Shown here piece by piece: positions 19,147-27,814 of a stretch of 64,000 nt of DNA. The position numbers were made by a program, and so were the translations under genes. Source of the DNA: Mycobacterium triplex (lineage in GTDB: Bacteria > Actinomycetota > Actinomycetes > Mycobacteriales > Mycobacteriaceae); assembly GCF_000689255.1 (NCBI RefSeq), contig NZ_HG964446.1, forward strand, positions 4,197,250 to 4,261,249, written 5' to 3'. Under the pieces are notes generated by a model. That model was not told where the DNA came from. It saw nothing but the letters and a program-made list of their open reading frames with translations, and did not search any database. How positions within the stretch are numbered: position 1 is the stretch's first letter; the number at the start of each line of letters is the position of its first letter.

Positions 19147-19743
19147 ATGTCCCGGCTTCAGGGAGTCTCAGACCGCGACGCCAGCCTGGGCGCCAAGATC
19201 GCCTTCTTCTTCACCAAACGCAAGCTCGCGCAGATGGCCGGGCTGGAGACGGCCGGCATGCTCGAACCGCTGCGCATGTATGCCCATATCCCGCGGCTGC
19301 TCAGCGCCTACGGCAAGCTCGAGCAGGCCGAATCGAAGCTGGACATACTCAGCCCGCGCCACCGCGCGCTGGCGGAGTTGAAGGCGGCGACGACGGTGCG
19401 CTGCGAGTACTGCATCGACCTCGGCTCACAGATCGCCCGCCAGTGGGGAATCACCGACGAAGAGCTGCTCGCGATGGCCGACTACCGCAACGCCACCTGT
19501 TTCGACGATGTCGACAAGCTGATCCTCGAATACGCCACCGCGATGAGCCGCACCCCGGTCGAGGTGACCGACGAGCTGTTCGACGCGCTGCGCCCCCACT
19601 TCGACACAGCCCAGCTGGTCGGCCTCACCCATGTCATCAACCTGGGCAACATGCGCGCCCGGTTCAACCTCGCGCTCGGCATCGGCTCGTCCGGCTTCTC
19701 GGGCAACCGGGTGTGCGCCCTGCCCGACGCCGGCCGCGCGTGA
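19147..19743 (+). CDS. Carboxymuconolactone decarboxylase (AhpD-like) family protein
   Basis: This 198-residue AhpD/CMD-fold protein has the thiol motif CEYC near residue 85, followed by DLGSQIARQWG, the usual active-site helix region with Ser in place of the common His. Such proteins act as peroxidatic or thiol-disulfide enzymes. The ATG at 19147 follows GGGAGG. The stop overlaps the start of the ECF sigma gene (GTGA), so the two are translationally coupled. Genes of this family are a hallmark partner and target of ECF41 sigma factors. Confidence 0.82.
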   Translation: MSRLQGVSDRDASLGAKIAFFFTKRKLAQMAGLETAGMLEPLRMYAHIPRLLSAYGKLEQAESKLDILSPRHRALAELKAATTVRCEYCIDLGSQIARQWGITDEELLAMADYRNATCFDDVDKLILEYATAMSRTPVEVTDELFDALRPHFDTAQLVGLTHVINLGNMRARFNLALGIGSSGFSGNRVCALPDAGRA

Positions 19744-20612
19744 CCGCCGCGCTGACAGCCCGTTTCGAGGCAGCCCGGCCGCAGTTGGGCGCCATGGCCT
19801 ACCGCATGCTGGGCTCGATCGACGACGCGCAGGACGCCGTGCAGGAGGCCTGGCTACGGCTGAACCGCACTTCGGCCGACGGCATCGTCAACCTCGACGC
19901 CTGGCTGACCACCGTGGTGGCCCGCATCTGCCTGAACACGTTGCGCGACCGCCACGCCCGTCACCGCGAGGAGCCGGTCGCCCAGCTGCCGGATCCGATC
20001 GTCGACACCGACGGCGAGTTCGACCCCGAACACCGCGCGATGCTGGCCGACGCGGTGGGCCTGGCGTTGTTCGTCGTGCTGGACACCTTGGGACCCGCGG
20101 AACGATTGGCGTTCGTCCTGCACGACGTGTTCACCGTCCCGTTCGACCAGATCGCGCCGATCGTCGAGCGCACCCCGGCAGCGACCCGCAAGCTGGCCAG
20201 CCGGGCACGCCGGCGAATCCGGGAGGCGGACCCGCTTCCCGACGCCGACATCGGCGCGCAGCGCGCGGCCGTCGACGCCTTCTTCGCGGCCGGCCGCTCG
20301 GGCGACTTCGACCGGCTGGTGTCGGTGCTGCATCCCGACGTGGTACTGCGTGGTGACTTCGGTTCCGGCACAGCGCTTTTCCGCGCCGAGGGGGCGTCGT
20401 CGGTGGCCCGGCTGGCCCGCGGCTATGCGGGCCCCGGGCGCGAGGTGCGCGCGGCGACGATCAACGGCGCGGCCGGCGCGGTCGTCTTCGTGACCGGCCG
20501 GCCCACCGCGATCATGGCGTTCGTGGTGCGCAACGGCGTGGTTGCCGCGATCGACGTGCTGGCCGACCCGGAGCGCATCGCCCGGCTCGACCTGAAAGCG
20601 GTGTCCGGCTAG
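19740..20612 (+). CDS. ECF sigma factor, ECF41 (SigJ-like) type with SnoaL-like C-terminal domain
   Basis: This 290-residue extracytoplasmic-function sigma factor has region 2 around GAMAYRMLGSIDDAQDAVQEAW and region 4 around GPAERLAFVLHDVFTVPFDQIA. A C-terminal extension of about 100 residues resembles an NTF2/SnoaL fold (AFFAAGRSGDFDRLVSVLHPDV). In the ECF41 group this extension replaces an anti-sigma factor and tunes activity (family knowledge). The segment NGVVAAIDVLADPERI matches the place of the conserved NPDKL-like motif. The gene starts with a GTG coupled to the upstream CMD gene, and its stop overlaps the cfp2-like gene tail to tail by 4 bases. Confidence 0.85.
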   Translation: MTAALTARFEAARPQLGAMAYRMLGSIDDAQDAVQEAWLRLNRTSADGIVNLDAWLTTVVARICLNTLRDRHARHREEPVAQLPDPIVDTDGEFDPEHRAMLADAVGLALFVVLDTLGPAERLAFVLHDVFTVPFDQIAPIVERTPAATRKLASRARRRIREADPLPDADIGAQRAAVDAFFAAGRSGDFDRLVSVLHPDVVLRGDFGSGTALFRAEGASSVARLARGYAGPGREVRAATINGAAGAVVFVTGRPTAIMAFVVRNGVVAAIDVLADPERIARLDLKAVSG

Positions 20613-21142
20613 TTCGTCGCGCTGGCCGCCTGCACCAGGGCGATGGCGCTGTCGTGCTGCATGATCCAGTTGCCGCCCTCGTTGACGAACGCGAGGTTCT
20701 TGGTGACGGGGCCGGCGAACTTCGGGCCCGCAATGGCGACATCGGCGGTGGCCGCATTCGGGCCGGCCGCCGCGATGTTGGTCACCGTGAAGGTCTCCGG
20801 GAAGTTCCCGTTCCGGTAGGCCTTGCGCAGGTCGTGGTCGGCCACGTGGCCCTCGTCCGGGCTGATACCGCCCTGGACCAGATTGTTCTTGGTCGTGTAC
20901 GACACACCGGCATCGGTGACCTGATTGCACAGATTCACCAATTGGTCTGCGGCCGGCAGGTTTTGGCCCGGCACCGGCGGTGGGGGTGGAGGCGGCGGCG
21001 GGTCTTGCGGCAGTGCCGGTCCGTACGGCGCGCCGACCGCGGCCAGTTGCACCGCAGTGACCGGCGTTGCGACGGAAGCGATGCCGACGGCCGCGCCGCC
21101 GACGACGGCCAGGGCCGCCACACTCATGGCTACGGATTTCAC
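20609..21142 (-). CDS. Secreted low-molecular-weight antigen, Cfp2/MTB12-like (copy 2)
   Basis: This 177-residue secreted protein has a signal peptide (MKSVAMSVAALAVVGGAAVGIA), then VQLAAVGAPYGPALPQDPPP with a proline tract, then a globular domain containing LVNLCNQVTDAGVSYTTKNNLVQ. It is homologous to Cfp2 (Rv2376c), a culture-filtrate antigen of unknown function. It lies 47 bases downstream of a second homologue, so this is a tandem duplication. The single cysteine in the mature part is absent from the neighbouring copy. Confidence 0.85.
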   Translation of the reverse strand: MKSVAMSVAALAVVGGAAVGIASVATPVTAVQLAAVGAPYGPALPQDPPPPPPPPPVPGQNLPAADQLVNLCNQVTDAGVSYTTKNNLVQGGISPDEGHVADHDLRKAYRNGNFPETFTVTNIAAAGPNAATADVAIAGPKFAGPVTKNLAFVNEGGNWIMQHDSAIALVQAASATN

Positions 21143-21189
21143 AATTCCCCCTTCACCGAACCGTTAGAGGCCAACCTGCCGGATGGTAG

Positions 21190-21732
21190 TCAGTGCCCGG
21201 CGGCTTGGAGAAGCTCCATCGCCGAAGAGCGCGACAGCATCCAGCTGCCCTGGTTGACGAACGTGACGTTCTGCATCACCGGGTTCGGCAACTTCGGGCC
21301 CGAAACCGCGACGTTCGCCGTGGCCGTACCACCGGGCCCCGGCGCGATATTGGTGATGTTGAAGGTCAACGGCAGGTCACCGTTCTTGGCGGCCTTCTTC
21401 AGCTCGTGGTCGGCAAGATGTGCCTCGGTTCCACCGATGCCACCTTCGACCAGGTTGCCCTTGTTGGTGAACGACACGTTGGGGTCGGCGAGGCTGTTGA
21501 GGAGCGCGGTCAGCTGGTCGGCGGTCGGCACGCCGGCGGCGGGCGCCGGGACGGGCACAGGCGGTGGGTCCTGCGGCAGTGCCGGTCCGTAAGGCACGCC
21601 GACCGAGGTCAGCTGGACCGCACTGGACGCCGGAACAGACGCGATCGAGGTGACGCCGATGGCTGCGGCGCCGACGGCGCCCGCGGCGGCCACCCAGGTG
21701 GCGACGACTCTTGCGGCTCGCACCGATTTCAT
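21190..21732 (-). CDS. cfp2: Secreted low-molecular-weight antigen Cfp2/MTB12-like (copy 1)
   Basis: This 180-residue exported protein has a signal peptide of about 30 residues (RVVATWVAAAGAVGAAAIGV), followed by VQLTSVGVPYGPALPQDPPP and a domain with QLTALLNSLADPNVSFTNKGN. The overall layout matches Cfp2 of M. tuberculosis. It is the first gene of a tandem pair. Its start is preceded by GGGGGAAT, a strong ribosome-binding sequence. It could be co-transcribed from the mbtH side, but 171 bases separate it from mbtH. Confidence 0.87.
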   Translation of the reverse strand: MKSVRAARVVATWVAAAGAVGAAAIGVTSIASVPASSAVQLTSVGVPYGPALPQDPPPVPVPAPAAGVPTADQLTALLNSLADPNVSFTNKGNLVEGGIGGTEAHLADHELKKAAKNGDLPLTFNITNIAPGPGGTATANVAVSGPKLPNPVMQNVTFVNQGSWMLSRSSAMELLQAAGH

Positions 21733-21903
21733 GATTCCCCCTTCGAAGTGCAGCGATGTGACGGAACGTCACCCAGTGCCCTGTCTGGTGTAGATGGTGT
21801 GATTGTGCACCTTGGGACAGATGCTACGCGGGATCACGCTGACTAATCTGTGCGCAACCTGTGTAGCAGCCCAGAATTTCGGCTTCGCCGGCCAAGGGGC
21901 CGA

Positions 21904-22119
21904 TCAGCCCCCGACGATGGAGTCCCGCAGGCTCTTCGGCCGGATGTCGGGCCAGTTTTGTTCGACATAGTCCAGGCACTCGGCCCGGGTGGCTTCGCCG
22001 TACACCACGCGCCACCCCGCCGGAACGGCGGTGAAGGTAGGCCACAGACTGTGCTGCTCTTCGTCATTGACCAACACGAAGAAGGTGCCGTTGTCGTCGT
22101 CGAAAGGATTAGTGCTCAT
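21904..22119 (-). CDS. mbtH: MbtH-like NRPS accessory protein
   Basis: This 71-residue founding-type MbtH protein has the signature NDEEQHSLWP, then VPAGWRVVYG, including the conserved Ser-Leu-Trp-Pro and Trp residues that contact A domains. It activates and solubilises adenylation domains of the neighbouring NRPSs. The ATG at 22119 overlaps the mbtG stop by ATGA. It is the last gene of the mbt operon. Confidence 0.95.
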   Translation of the reverse strand: MSTNPFDDDNGTFFVLVNDEEQHSLWPTFTAVPAGWRVVYGEATRAECLDYVEQNWPDIRPKSLRDSIVGG

Positions 22120-23396
22120 CGCTTCTCCACCATCGTTTGGTATCTGGACAAACCCGCCGGACCAACCCAAGACCCCAGCACCCGGTCCGACAGCAGGCCC
22201 AGACAGCTCAGGTTGGGAAATCCCGGCCCCTGGGTGAGGCCGGACAAGTTGGGCAGGAACAACTTGGGGGTGACGTCGCTCAGGGACAGGTCGTAGCCGA
22301 TCCCCTCCTGCAGGCGATCCGACGCGAGCGGTCCGCCCAGGCCGAGCTCGAGGGTGTCGAGGGCCTCCTGGCTGAACAGCGAGGTGAACCAGAGCGCGTC
22401 GGCCCCGGAGCCGTCGATTACGAGATCGAATCCGTGCACCGTCTCCAGGTTCTCGCTGAACCGGTTGGTGGACAGCGTCAGTCGGATCTGCCCGTCGCGG
22501 CCCACCGCGTGCGCGACCCGGCCGCGCAGGTGCCGGATCCGGTCGTCGGCCAGCAGCGCTTCTTGCACGCTCGCCGAGAACACACCGCGGTCGGTGCGCG
22601 CCAACGCATCCCGACGCTCGTCCAGCGTCAGCGCGGTCCAGTCGGTGGGATCGGAGAACAACGAGTTCTCGAAGAAGCTCTCGCCGCGGGTAAACAACGT
22701 CACTTGCGGTGAAATGACGGTAATTGTCGAAACCCGGTGCCGGAAAAGCTCATTGAGCATCGACGCGGCGGTCTCACCGCCACCGATCACCGCCACCCGC
22801 TCCGCGGTGATGCGGTCGTGGCCCGCGGCGCGATCCCAGAACTGGGCAATCGACATCATGCGCGGGTTGCCGGGCAGCAATGATTTCTCCGCCTGGCCCG
22901 GGCCGGTGATCATCAACGCGTCCGCGTGCACGGTGGTCTCGTGGGTGTGCAGCGCCCAGCGCTCACCTTCGACGCCCAGCCCGTCGACCTCGCCGTGCAC
23001 CACGTTCATGCCGACCTGGTCGGCGACCCAACCCAGGTACTGACTCCATTTGCGGTGCGGCGGAGCGGGTCTGCCCCGGTCGATCCACTCGGCGAACGAC
23101 GCGGTCGCGATCAGGTAGGACTGCCAGCTGTAGCGGGTCATCAGCTCGTCGAGTTCGGCGTTGCGGCGTGGCACCAGCGCCGACCGGTAGGGAAACCCGA
23201 CATCTTTTTCCGGGCTGGTACCCAGCCGGTGCGCCCCGTCGGTCCAGCCACCGCTCGCCTGCCAGTTCGCCCCGACCCCGGTGCGTTCGACTGCGATCAC
23301 GTCGGGGGCCTCGACGCCCATGTCGCGCAAAACCTTGGCCTTGGCGGCCACCGCCACCGCCTTGGCGCCGGCGCCGAGGATCGCTAGCGTGCCCAT
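22116..23396 (-). CDS. mbtG: Lysine N6-hydroxylase of mycobactin synthesis
   Basis: This 426-residue flavin-dependent N-hydroxylating monooxygenase has an FAD site ILGAGAKAVAVAAKA near the N-terminus and an NADPH site VAVIGGGETAASMLNEL near residue 200. It hydroxylates lysine side chains, giving the hydroxamate iron ligands. The ATG at 23396 (MGTLAILGAG) is inside the mbtF stop region, a 13-base overlap. Its retention implies that the product of this line still carries hydroxamates. Confidence 0.94.
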   Translation of the reverse strand: MGTLAILGAGAKAVAVAAKAKVLRDMGVEAPDVIAVERTGVGANWQASGGWTDGAHRLGTSPEKDVGFPYRSALVPRRNAELDELMTRYSWQSYLIATASFAEWIDRGRPAPPHRKWSQYLGWVADQVGMNVVHGEVDGLGVEGERWALHTHETTVHADALMITGPGQAEKSLLPGNPRMMSIAQFWDRAAGHDRITAERVAVIGGGETAASMLNELFRHRVSTITVISPQVTLFTRGESFFENSLFSDPTDWTALTLDERRDALARTDRGVFSASVQEALLADDRIRHLRGRVAHAVGRDGQIRLTLSTNRFSENLETVHGFDLVIDGSGADALWFTSLFSQEALDTLELGLGGPLASDRLQEGIGYDLSLSDVTPKLFLPNLSGLTQGPGFPNLSCLGLLSDRVLGSWVGPAGLSRYQTMVEKR

Positions 23397-26300
23397 GTCA
23401 CCACCTCCCGCAGTGATTCGATCCAAAGTTGTTGCAACGCAGATATGTCCGCGTCGTCGAGAATGTCGGGCAGCGCGCGCCACTGTGCGGCCAGGACACG
23501 CTGCCCGTCGAAGGGCAGCACGGTGGCCACGACCGTGAGTTCGTGACGCACCGCCAGATCCGGTTCCGGCTGCGGCGACACCCCGGCCAGCAGTTCGCGC
23601 TCCAGCTTCAGCACGGTCCCGCCTCCGGTGTGGGCCGCGCCGAGATAGTTCAGCAACACCTGGGGGCCGGGCAGCGGCGTCAGGCGCTCGGCGCTGTCAT
23701 TGCGCAGAAAGCGCAGCAGGCCGTAATCGAGTCCGTCCCCGGGAATGGCGGCCAGATCTTCCCCGACCCGGCGCGGGTCGGCCGAGGGCACCCGCACCGG
23801 ATAGATGGAACTGAGCAGTCCGACCGTGTCGCCGGTATCGATGGTGTGCGCGCCGTGCTCGTCGACCAAACCGTCTGCGCGGCCATGGGTTTCCAGTGCC
23901 AACAGCGGCGGCGGGGTGGCCTGGTTTCGCCGCTGCCGCCAGCGCGTCACCATCGTCGCCGTGGCAGCCACCAGCAGATGCGGCAACGGCAGGCCGCAAT
24001 CCAGCAGCCGGCGGGTGATGTCCGCATCGGCGGCGACCATGCGGACCATCAGATCGCGGGCCCGGTCGCGGCCCGGATCAACCCGCCGGGCACCGAGGTC
24101 GGGATCATCGCCTTCGAGCTGGGCCGCCCAGAAGTGCGCGGTGTCCAGCCGGGCGGCACGCTCGCGCAGGGCGGCGGCCCAGCGCCGGTAACTGGTGTGC
24201 TCCCGGATCGGTGCGGGCGAGTGGCCGGTGGCCAACGCCCGTAGCGCGGCGTCCAGCTCGCCGAGCACGACCCTCCAGGACGCCGGATCCATCGCCAACA
24301 CGTGGGCGGCCAGCAGCAGAACACTCGCTCCGGTCGGTGGGCGAAGCCACACCGCGGCCAGCATCACCCCGCGCTCGGGGTCAAGCCGGTCGAGGGCGCC
24401 GGCGACGTGCCCGGGAACCACGGCTTGCAGATCGTCAAGGACCGCTACCTCGTCGATCAGGGTCTCGGTGACTTCCGCGGGCACCAGGGTCATCGCGGCG
24501 CGGTCCAATCGCGTGCGCAACACCTCGTGCCCCGCGATGATGCTTGCCAGCGCCGCGTCCAGTTGCTCGCGGCTGACGCCGTCGGGTAACCGGATGGCTT
24601 CGGACTGCGCCAGCCGGCGAGGCTCGCCGTATTCGTAGAGCCAGCGGCCGTTGGGCAGCACCGGCATCGGCCCGGCGTCGTCTTCGACATCGGTTGCAGC
24701 AGAGGCAGTTTCGGAGTCGATCGCCTCCGCAAGCTCCCGGACGTTGACGCAGTCGAGGATGAGCCTGGCCCGCAACGCGAGACCCCGCGCCCGGGCCGCC
24801 TGCACCACCGACAACGCCATGATGCTGTCCAGGCCCAGCTGCACGAAGTCGGCGGCGACGTCGACCCGGGGCAGGTGCAGCAGCTCCGAGAGCACTTCGG
24901 CCAGTGTGGCTTCCGTGGGCGTTTCCGGATCGGACCCGGCTTCGGCGGTCTCGGCCGCATCGAATGCACTCAGCGCGGCCTCGTCCAGCTTGCCATTCGC
25001 GGTCAGCGGGATTTCGTCGACCGTGACAATGCGCTGCGGAATCATATAGCGCGGCAACCGGGTACCGAGCATGGCACGCAGCTCCGCGATCGGCGGTTTC
25101 TGCGCACCCGCAAGCACCACGTAAGCGGTCAGCCGCGCACCGGTTTCCAGACGCCGCACCAGAACACCGGCGTGCTGGACGGCGGGGTGCGACTCCAATA
25201 CGGCCGCGATCTCGCCCGGCTCGACCCGGTAGCCCCGAATCTTCACCTGCGCGTCGGCGCGCCCCACGTACTGCAGTGAGCCGTCGGGACCGCGACGCAC
25301 CAAATCGCCGGTGCGGTACATCCGCTCGCCGGCCGCGAACGGATCGGCGAGGAATCGGTGGCTCGTCTCCCCCGGGCGGCCCAGGTAACCGCGGGCCAGC
25401 TGCGCGCCGGCCAGATAAAGCTCACCGGTCGCCCCGACGGGCACCGGGCGCAGCCCCGAGTCCAGCACGTAGCCGCGGGTGTAGCGGGTCGGCCGTCCGA
25501 TCGACGGCTCCTCGTAGTCCGCGATCGCGGCCACCACCGCCTCGACGGTGGTTTCGGTCGGTCCGTAACAGTTGAACGCGCGCAACCGGTTTCGTGCGCA
25601 TTCGCCGCGGATCAGCGTCCACGCGGACTTACCGAGCGCCTCGCCGCCCAGCGCCAGCACCGCCAGCGGCACCGTGCTGAGCAACCCGCAGGCGGTCAGC
25701 TGGGCGAACATCGACGGCGTGGTGTCGATCATGTCGACGCCGTGCTCGGCGATCGCCGCGACGAGCGCCTCGGCGTCGGTCTGGGTCCGCTCGTCGACGA
25801 CGTGCACCCCGTGGCCGTCGAGCAACGCGACCAGGGGCTGCCAGGCGGCGTCGAACGCGAACGACCACGCATGTGCGATCCGCAGCGGGCGACCCAGCCG
25901 GGCGGCCGCGGGCCGCAGCACGCTGTCCAGATGATCGTCGGCATACGCGTTGACGGCCGCGTGAGTTCCTATGACCCCCTTGGGTTCTCCCGTCGTCCCG
26001 GATGTGAAGACGACATATGCGGCCTGCTCCGGCGGCACGTCGACGGCGTGGAAGTCGGCGGCGTCCCGGTTGCCGGCCCTCAGCAGTTGCTCGGCCAGCC
26101 TCTCGTCCAAGACGATCGACGCCCCGGTTTGACGCAGAATCGACTCCACCCGTTCGGGGGGCAGCCCCGGCTCCATCGGCACGCACATGCCGCCGGCTTT
26201 GAGCACCGCGAGCATCGCAACGATGTACTCCGGGCCGCGGAAAAGCCGGATCGCCACTGGGGTTTCGGACTGCACCCCGCGCTCGGCCAGCCGGGCAGCC

Positions 26301-27814
26301 AGCCCGGTGGCGCGTGCGTCGAGCTCGCGGTAGCTCAGGGCGCCGCCCGCCCAGCTGACGGCGACGCTGTCGGGCGTCTTCGCCGCGACCGCGGCGAACC
26401 GGGCGTGGATGCCGACCGCCGGCGGGGCCACTGCACCTTGGGTCGTGACGGCCTCGTCCTCGAACAGGACGCTGACCTCGCGCAGCGGCCGCTCCCACCC
26501 GTGCAGCAACCGCTCAGCGGTGGCCATCACCCGCCGGCCCAGCCGCTCGGCGGAGGTGGCGCCCAGTGCGCCGTCGAGCACCTCGACCAGCACCACCAGC
26601 TCACGGCCCTCCAGATGGGCGGCGATCGCGATCGGGAAATGGGACAGGCTCTCCAGCTGCGACGGCCGGAATCTCGCACTCCCGGCGGTCAATTCGCCTC
26701 CGGCGACCAGCCCGTCCATCGGGAAGTTCTCGTAGACCAACAGGGTGTCGAACATTTCGCCCACCCCGCCCAGCGCGCGCAGCTGTGCGTGCCCGAGATA
26801 GCCGTGCTCGCGCAACAGCGCGGCATTGCGTTGCACGGCGCGGCACTGATCACCGACGCCGGCGGCCGGGTCGAGCTGCACCCGCATCGGCACGGTGTTG
26901 ATGAACAGGCCGATCATCGTCTCGACGCCGGAAAGTTCGGGTGGCCGGCCGGAGACGGTGACGCCGAACACCACATCGCGGGTGTCGGTCAGCCGCGACA
27001 ACACCAGGGCCCAAGCCATTTGCATCAGGGTGCTGACGGTGATCCCGCGCGAGCGGGTGCCTTCGACCAGTCGTTCGGCGACCTCGGGCGACAGCCGCAG
27101 TTCGGTGGTGCGCGGCAAGCCCGTCGCCTGGCCCTCGGCCGCCTCGGCCGACCCCAGCGCGGCGGCCAGCAAGGTGGGACCGGGCAGGCCGGCCAGGTGC
27201 TGGCGCCAAACCCGTTGGCTGGCTTCCGGATCGCGGCTCGCCAGCCACCCGATGTAGTCGCGGTACGGGCGCGGCGCCGCGGGCAGGGCGGCCGGGTCTC
27301 CCCCGGCGGCGTACAAGGTCATCAGCTCGTTGACGAACACCGGCAGCGACCAGCCGTCGATCACGATGTGGTGGGCGGTGATCAACAAACGCCATCGTGG
27401 GCCCGGCAATTCGATCAGCATGAAACGCATGGCCGGCCCGCGTTCCAGATCGAACGGTCTCCGGCGTTCGCCCACCTCCAGCGCCTGCACCTCGTCGGGC
27501 GAGGCCTTGACGAGCTGCCAGGGCAACTCGACCCGCGCCGGCACGATCTGAACCGGGCGCGCGATCCCGCGGCTGAAGAAGCTCGCCCGCAGGTTGGGGT
27601 GTCGCACCAACATCTTTGTGGCGCAGTCGCGCAACAGCTCGACGTCGAGAACGCCGGAGATGTCGGCGGCCATTCCGATCATGTACGGATCGTCGGCCGC
27701 TTCGCCGTCGACGAATTCGGTCAGCGCGCTCAGCGAATACAGGCCCTCCTGCAGGGGGCTCAGCGCCATCACGTCCTCGATGTCGGGTGCGACATCGGCT
27801 TTGGTGGCTGTCAT
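23384..27814 (-). CDS. mbtF: Mycobactin NRPS MbtF (C-A-T-C)
   Basis: This 1476-residue NRPS has a condensation domain at roughly residues 15-450 (HHIVIDG intact), an adenylation domain at about 470-970 (VFTSGTTGEPKG, FAFDAAWQ, CYGPTETTVEA), a carrier domain near 1000-1075 (LGLDSIMA) and a terminal condensation-like domain. The terminal domain reads AAHVLAMDPASW where a canonical one has HHxxxDG, so the second catalytic His is Val. In known mycobactin synthesis MbtF adds the last lysine, which cyclises to a caprolactam. The ATG at 27814 overlaps the mbtE stop (ATGA). Confidence 0.92.
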   Translation of the reverse strand: MTATKADVAPDIEDVMALSPLQEGLYSLSALTEFVDGEAADDPYMIGMAADISGVLDVELLRDCATKMLVRHPNLRASFFSRGIARPVQIVPARVELPWQLVKASPDEVQALEVGERRRPFDLERGPAMRFMLIELPGPRWRLLITAHHIVIDGWSLPVFVNELMTLYAAGGDPAALPAAPRPYRDYIGWLASRDPEASQRVWRQHLAGLPGPTLLAAALGSAEAAEGQATGLPRTTELRLSPEVAERLVEGTRSRGITVSTLMQMAWALVLSRLTDTRDVVFGVTVSGRPPELSGVETMIGLFINTVPMRVQLDPAAGVGDQCRAVQRNAALLREHGYLGHAQLRALGGVGEMFDTLLVYENFPMDGLVAGGELTAGSARFRPSQLESLSHFPIAIAAHLEGRELVVLVEVLDGALGATSAERLGRRVMATAERLLHGWERPLREVSVLFEDEAVTTQGAVAPPAVGIHARFAAVAAKTPDSVAVSWAGGALSYRELDARATGLAARLAERGVQSETPVAIRLFRGPEYIVAMLAVLKAGGMCVPMEPGLPPERVESILRQTGASIVLDERLAEQLLRAGNRDAADFHAVDVPPEQAAYVVFTSGTTGEPKGVIGTHAAVNAYADDHLDSVLRPAAARLGRPLRIAHAWSFAFDAAWQPLVALLDGHGVHVVDERTQTDAEALVAAIAEHGVDMIDTTPSMFAQLTACGLLSTVPLAVLALGGEALGKSAWTLIRGECARNRLRAFNCYGPTETTVEAVVAAIADYEEPSIGRPTRYTRGYVLDSGLRPVPVGATGELYLAGAQLARGYLGRPGETSHRFLADPFAAGERMYRTGDLVRRGPDGSLQYVGRADAQVKIRGYRVEPGEIAAVLESHPAVQHAGVLVRRLETGARLTAYVVLAGAQKPPIAELRAMLGTRLPRYMIPQRIVTVDEIPLTANGKLDEAALSAFDAAETAEAGSDPETPTEATLAEVLSELLHLPRVDVAADFVQLGLDSIMALSVVQAARARGLALRARLILDCVNVRELAEAIDSETASAATDVEDDAGPMPVLPNGRWLYEYGEPRRLAQSEAIRLPDGVSREQLDAALASIIAGHEVLRTRLDRAAMTLVPAEVTETLIDEVAVLDDLQAVVPGHVAGALDRLDPERGVMLAAVWLRPPTGASVLLLAAHVLAMDPASWRVVLGELDAALRALATGHSPAPIREHTSYRRWAAALRERAARLDTAHFWAAQLEGDDPDLGARRVDPGRDRARDLMVRMVAADADITRRLLDCGLPLPHLLVAATATMVTRWRQRRNQATPPPLLALETHGRADGLVDEHGAHTIDTGDTVGLLSSIYPVRVPSADPRRVGEDLAAIPGDGLDYGLLRFLRNDSAERLTPLPGPQVLLNYLGAAHTGGGTVLKLERELLAGVSPQPEPDLAVRHELTVVATVLPFDGQRVLAAQWRALPDILDDADISALQQLWIESLREVVTWAR

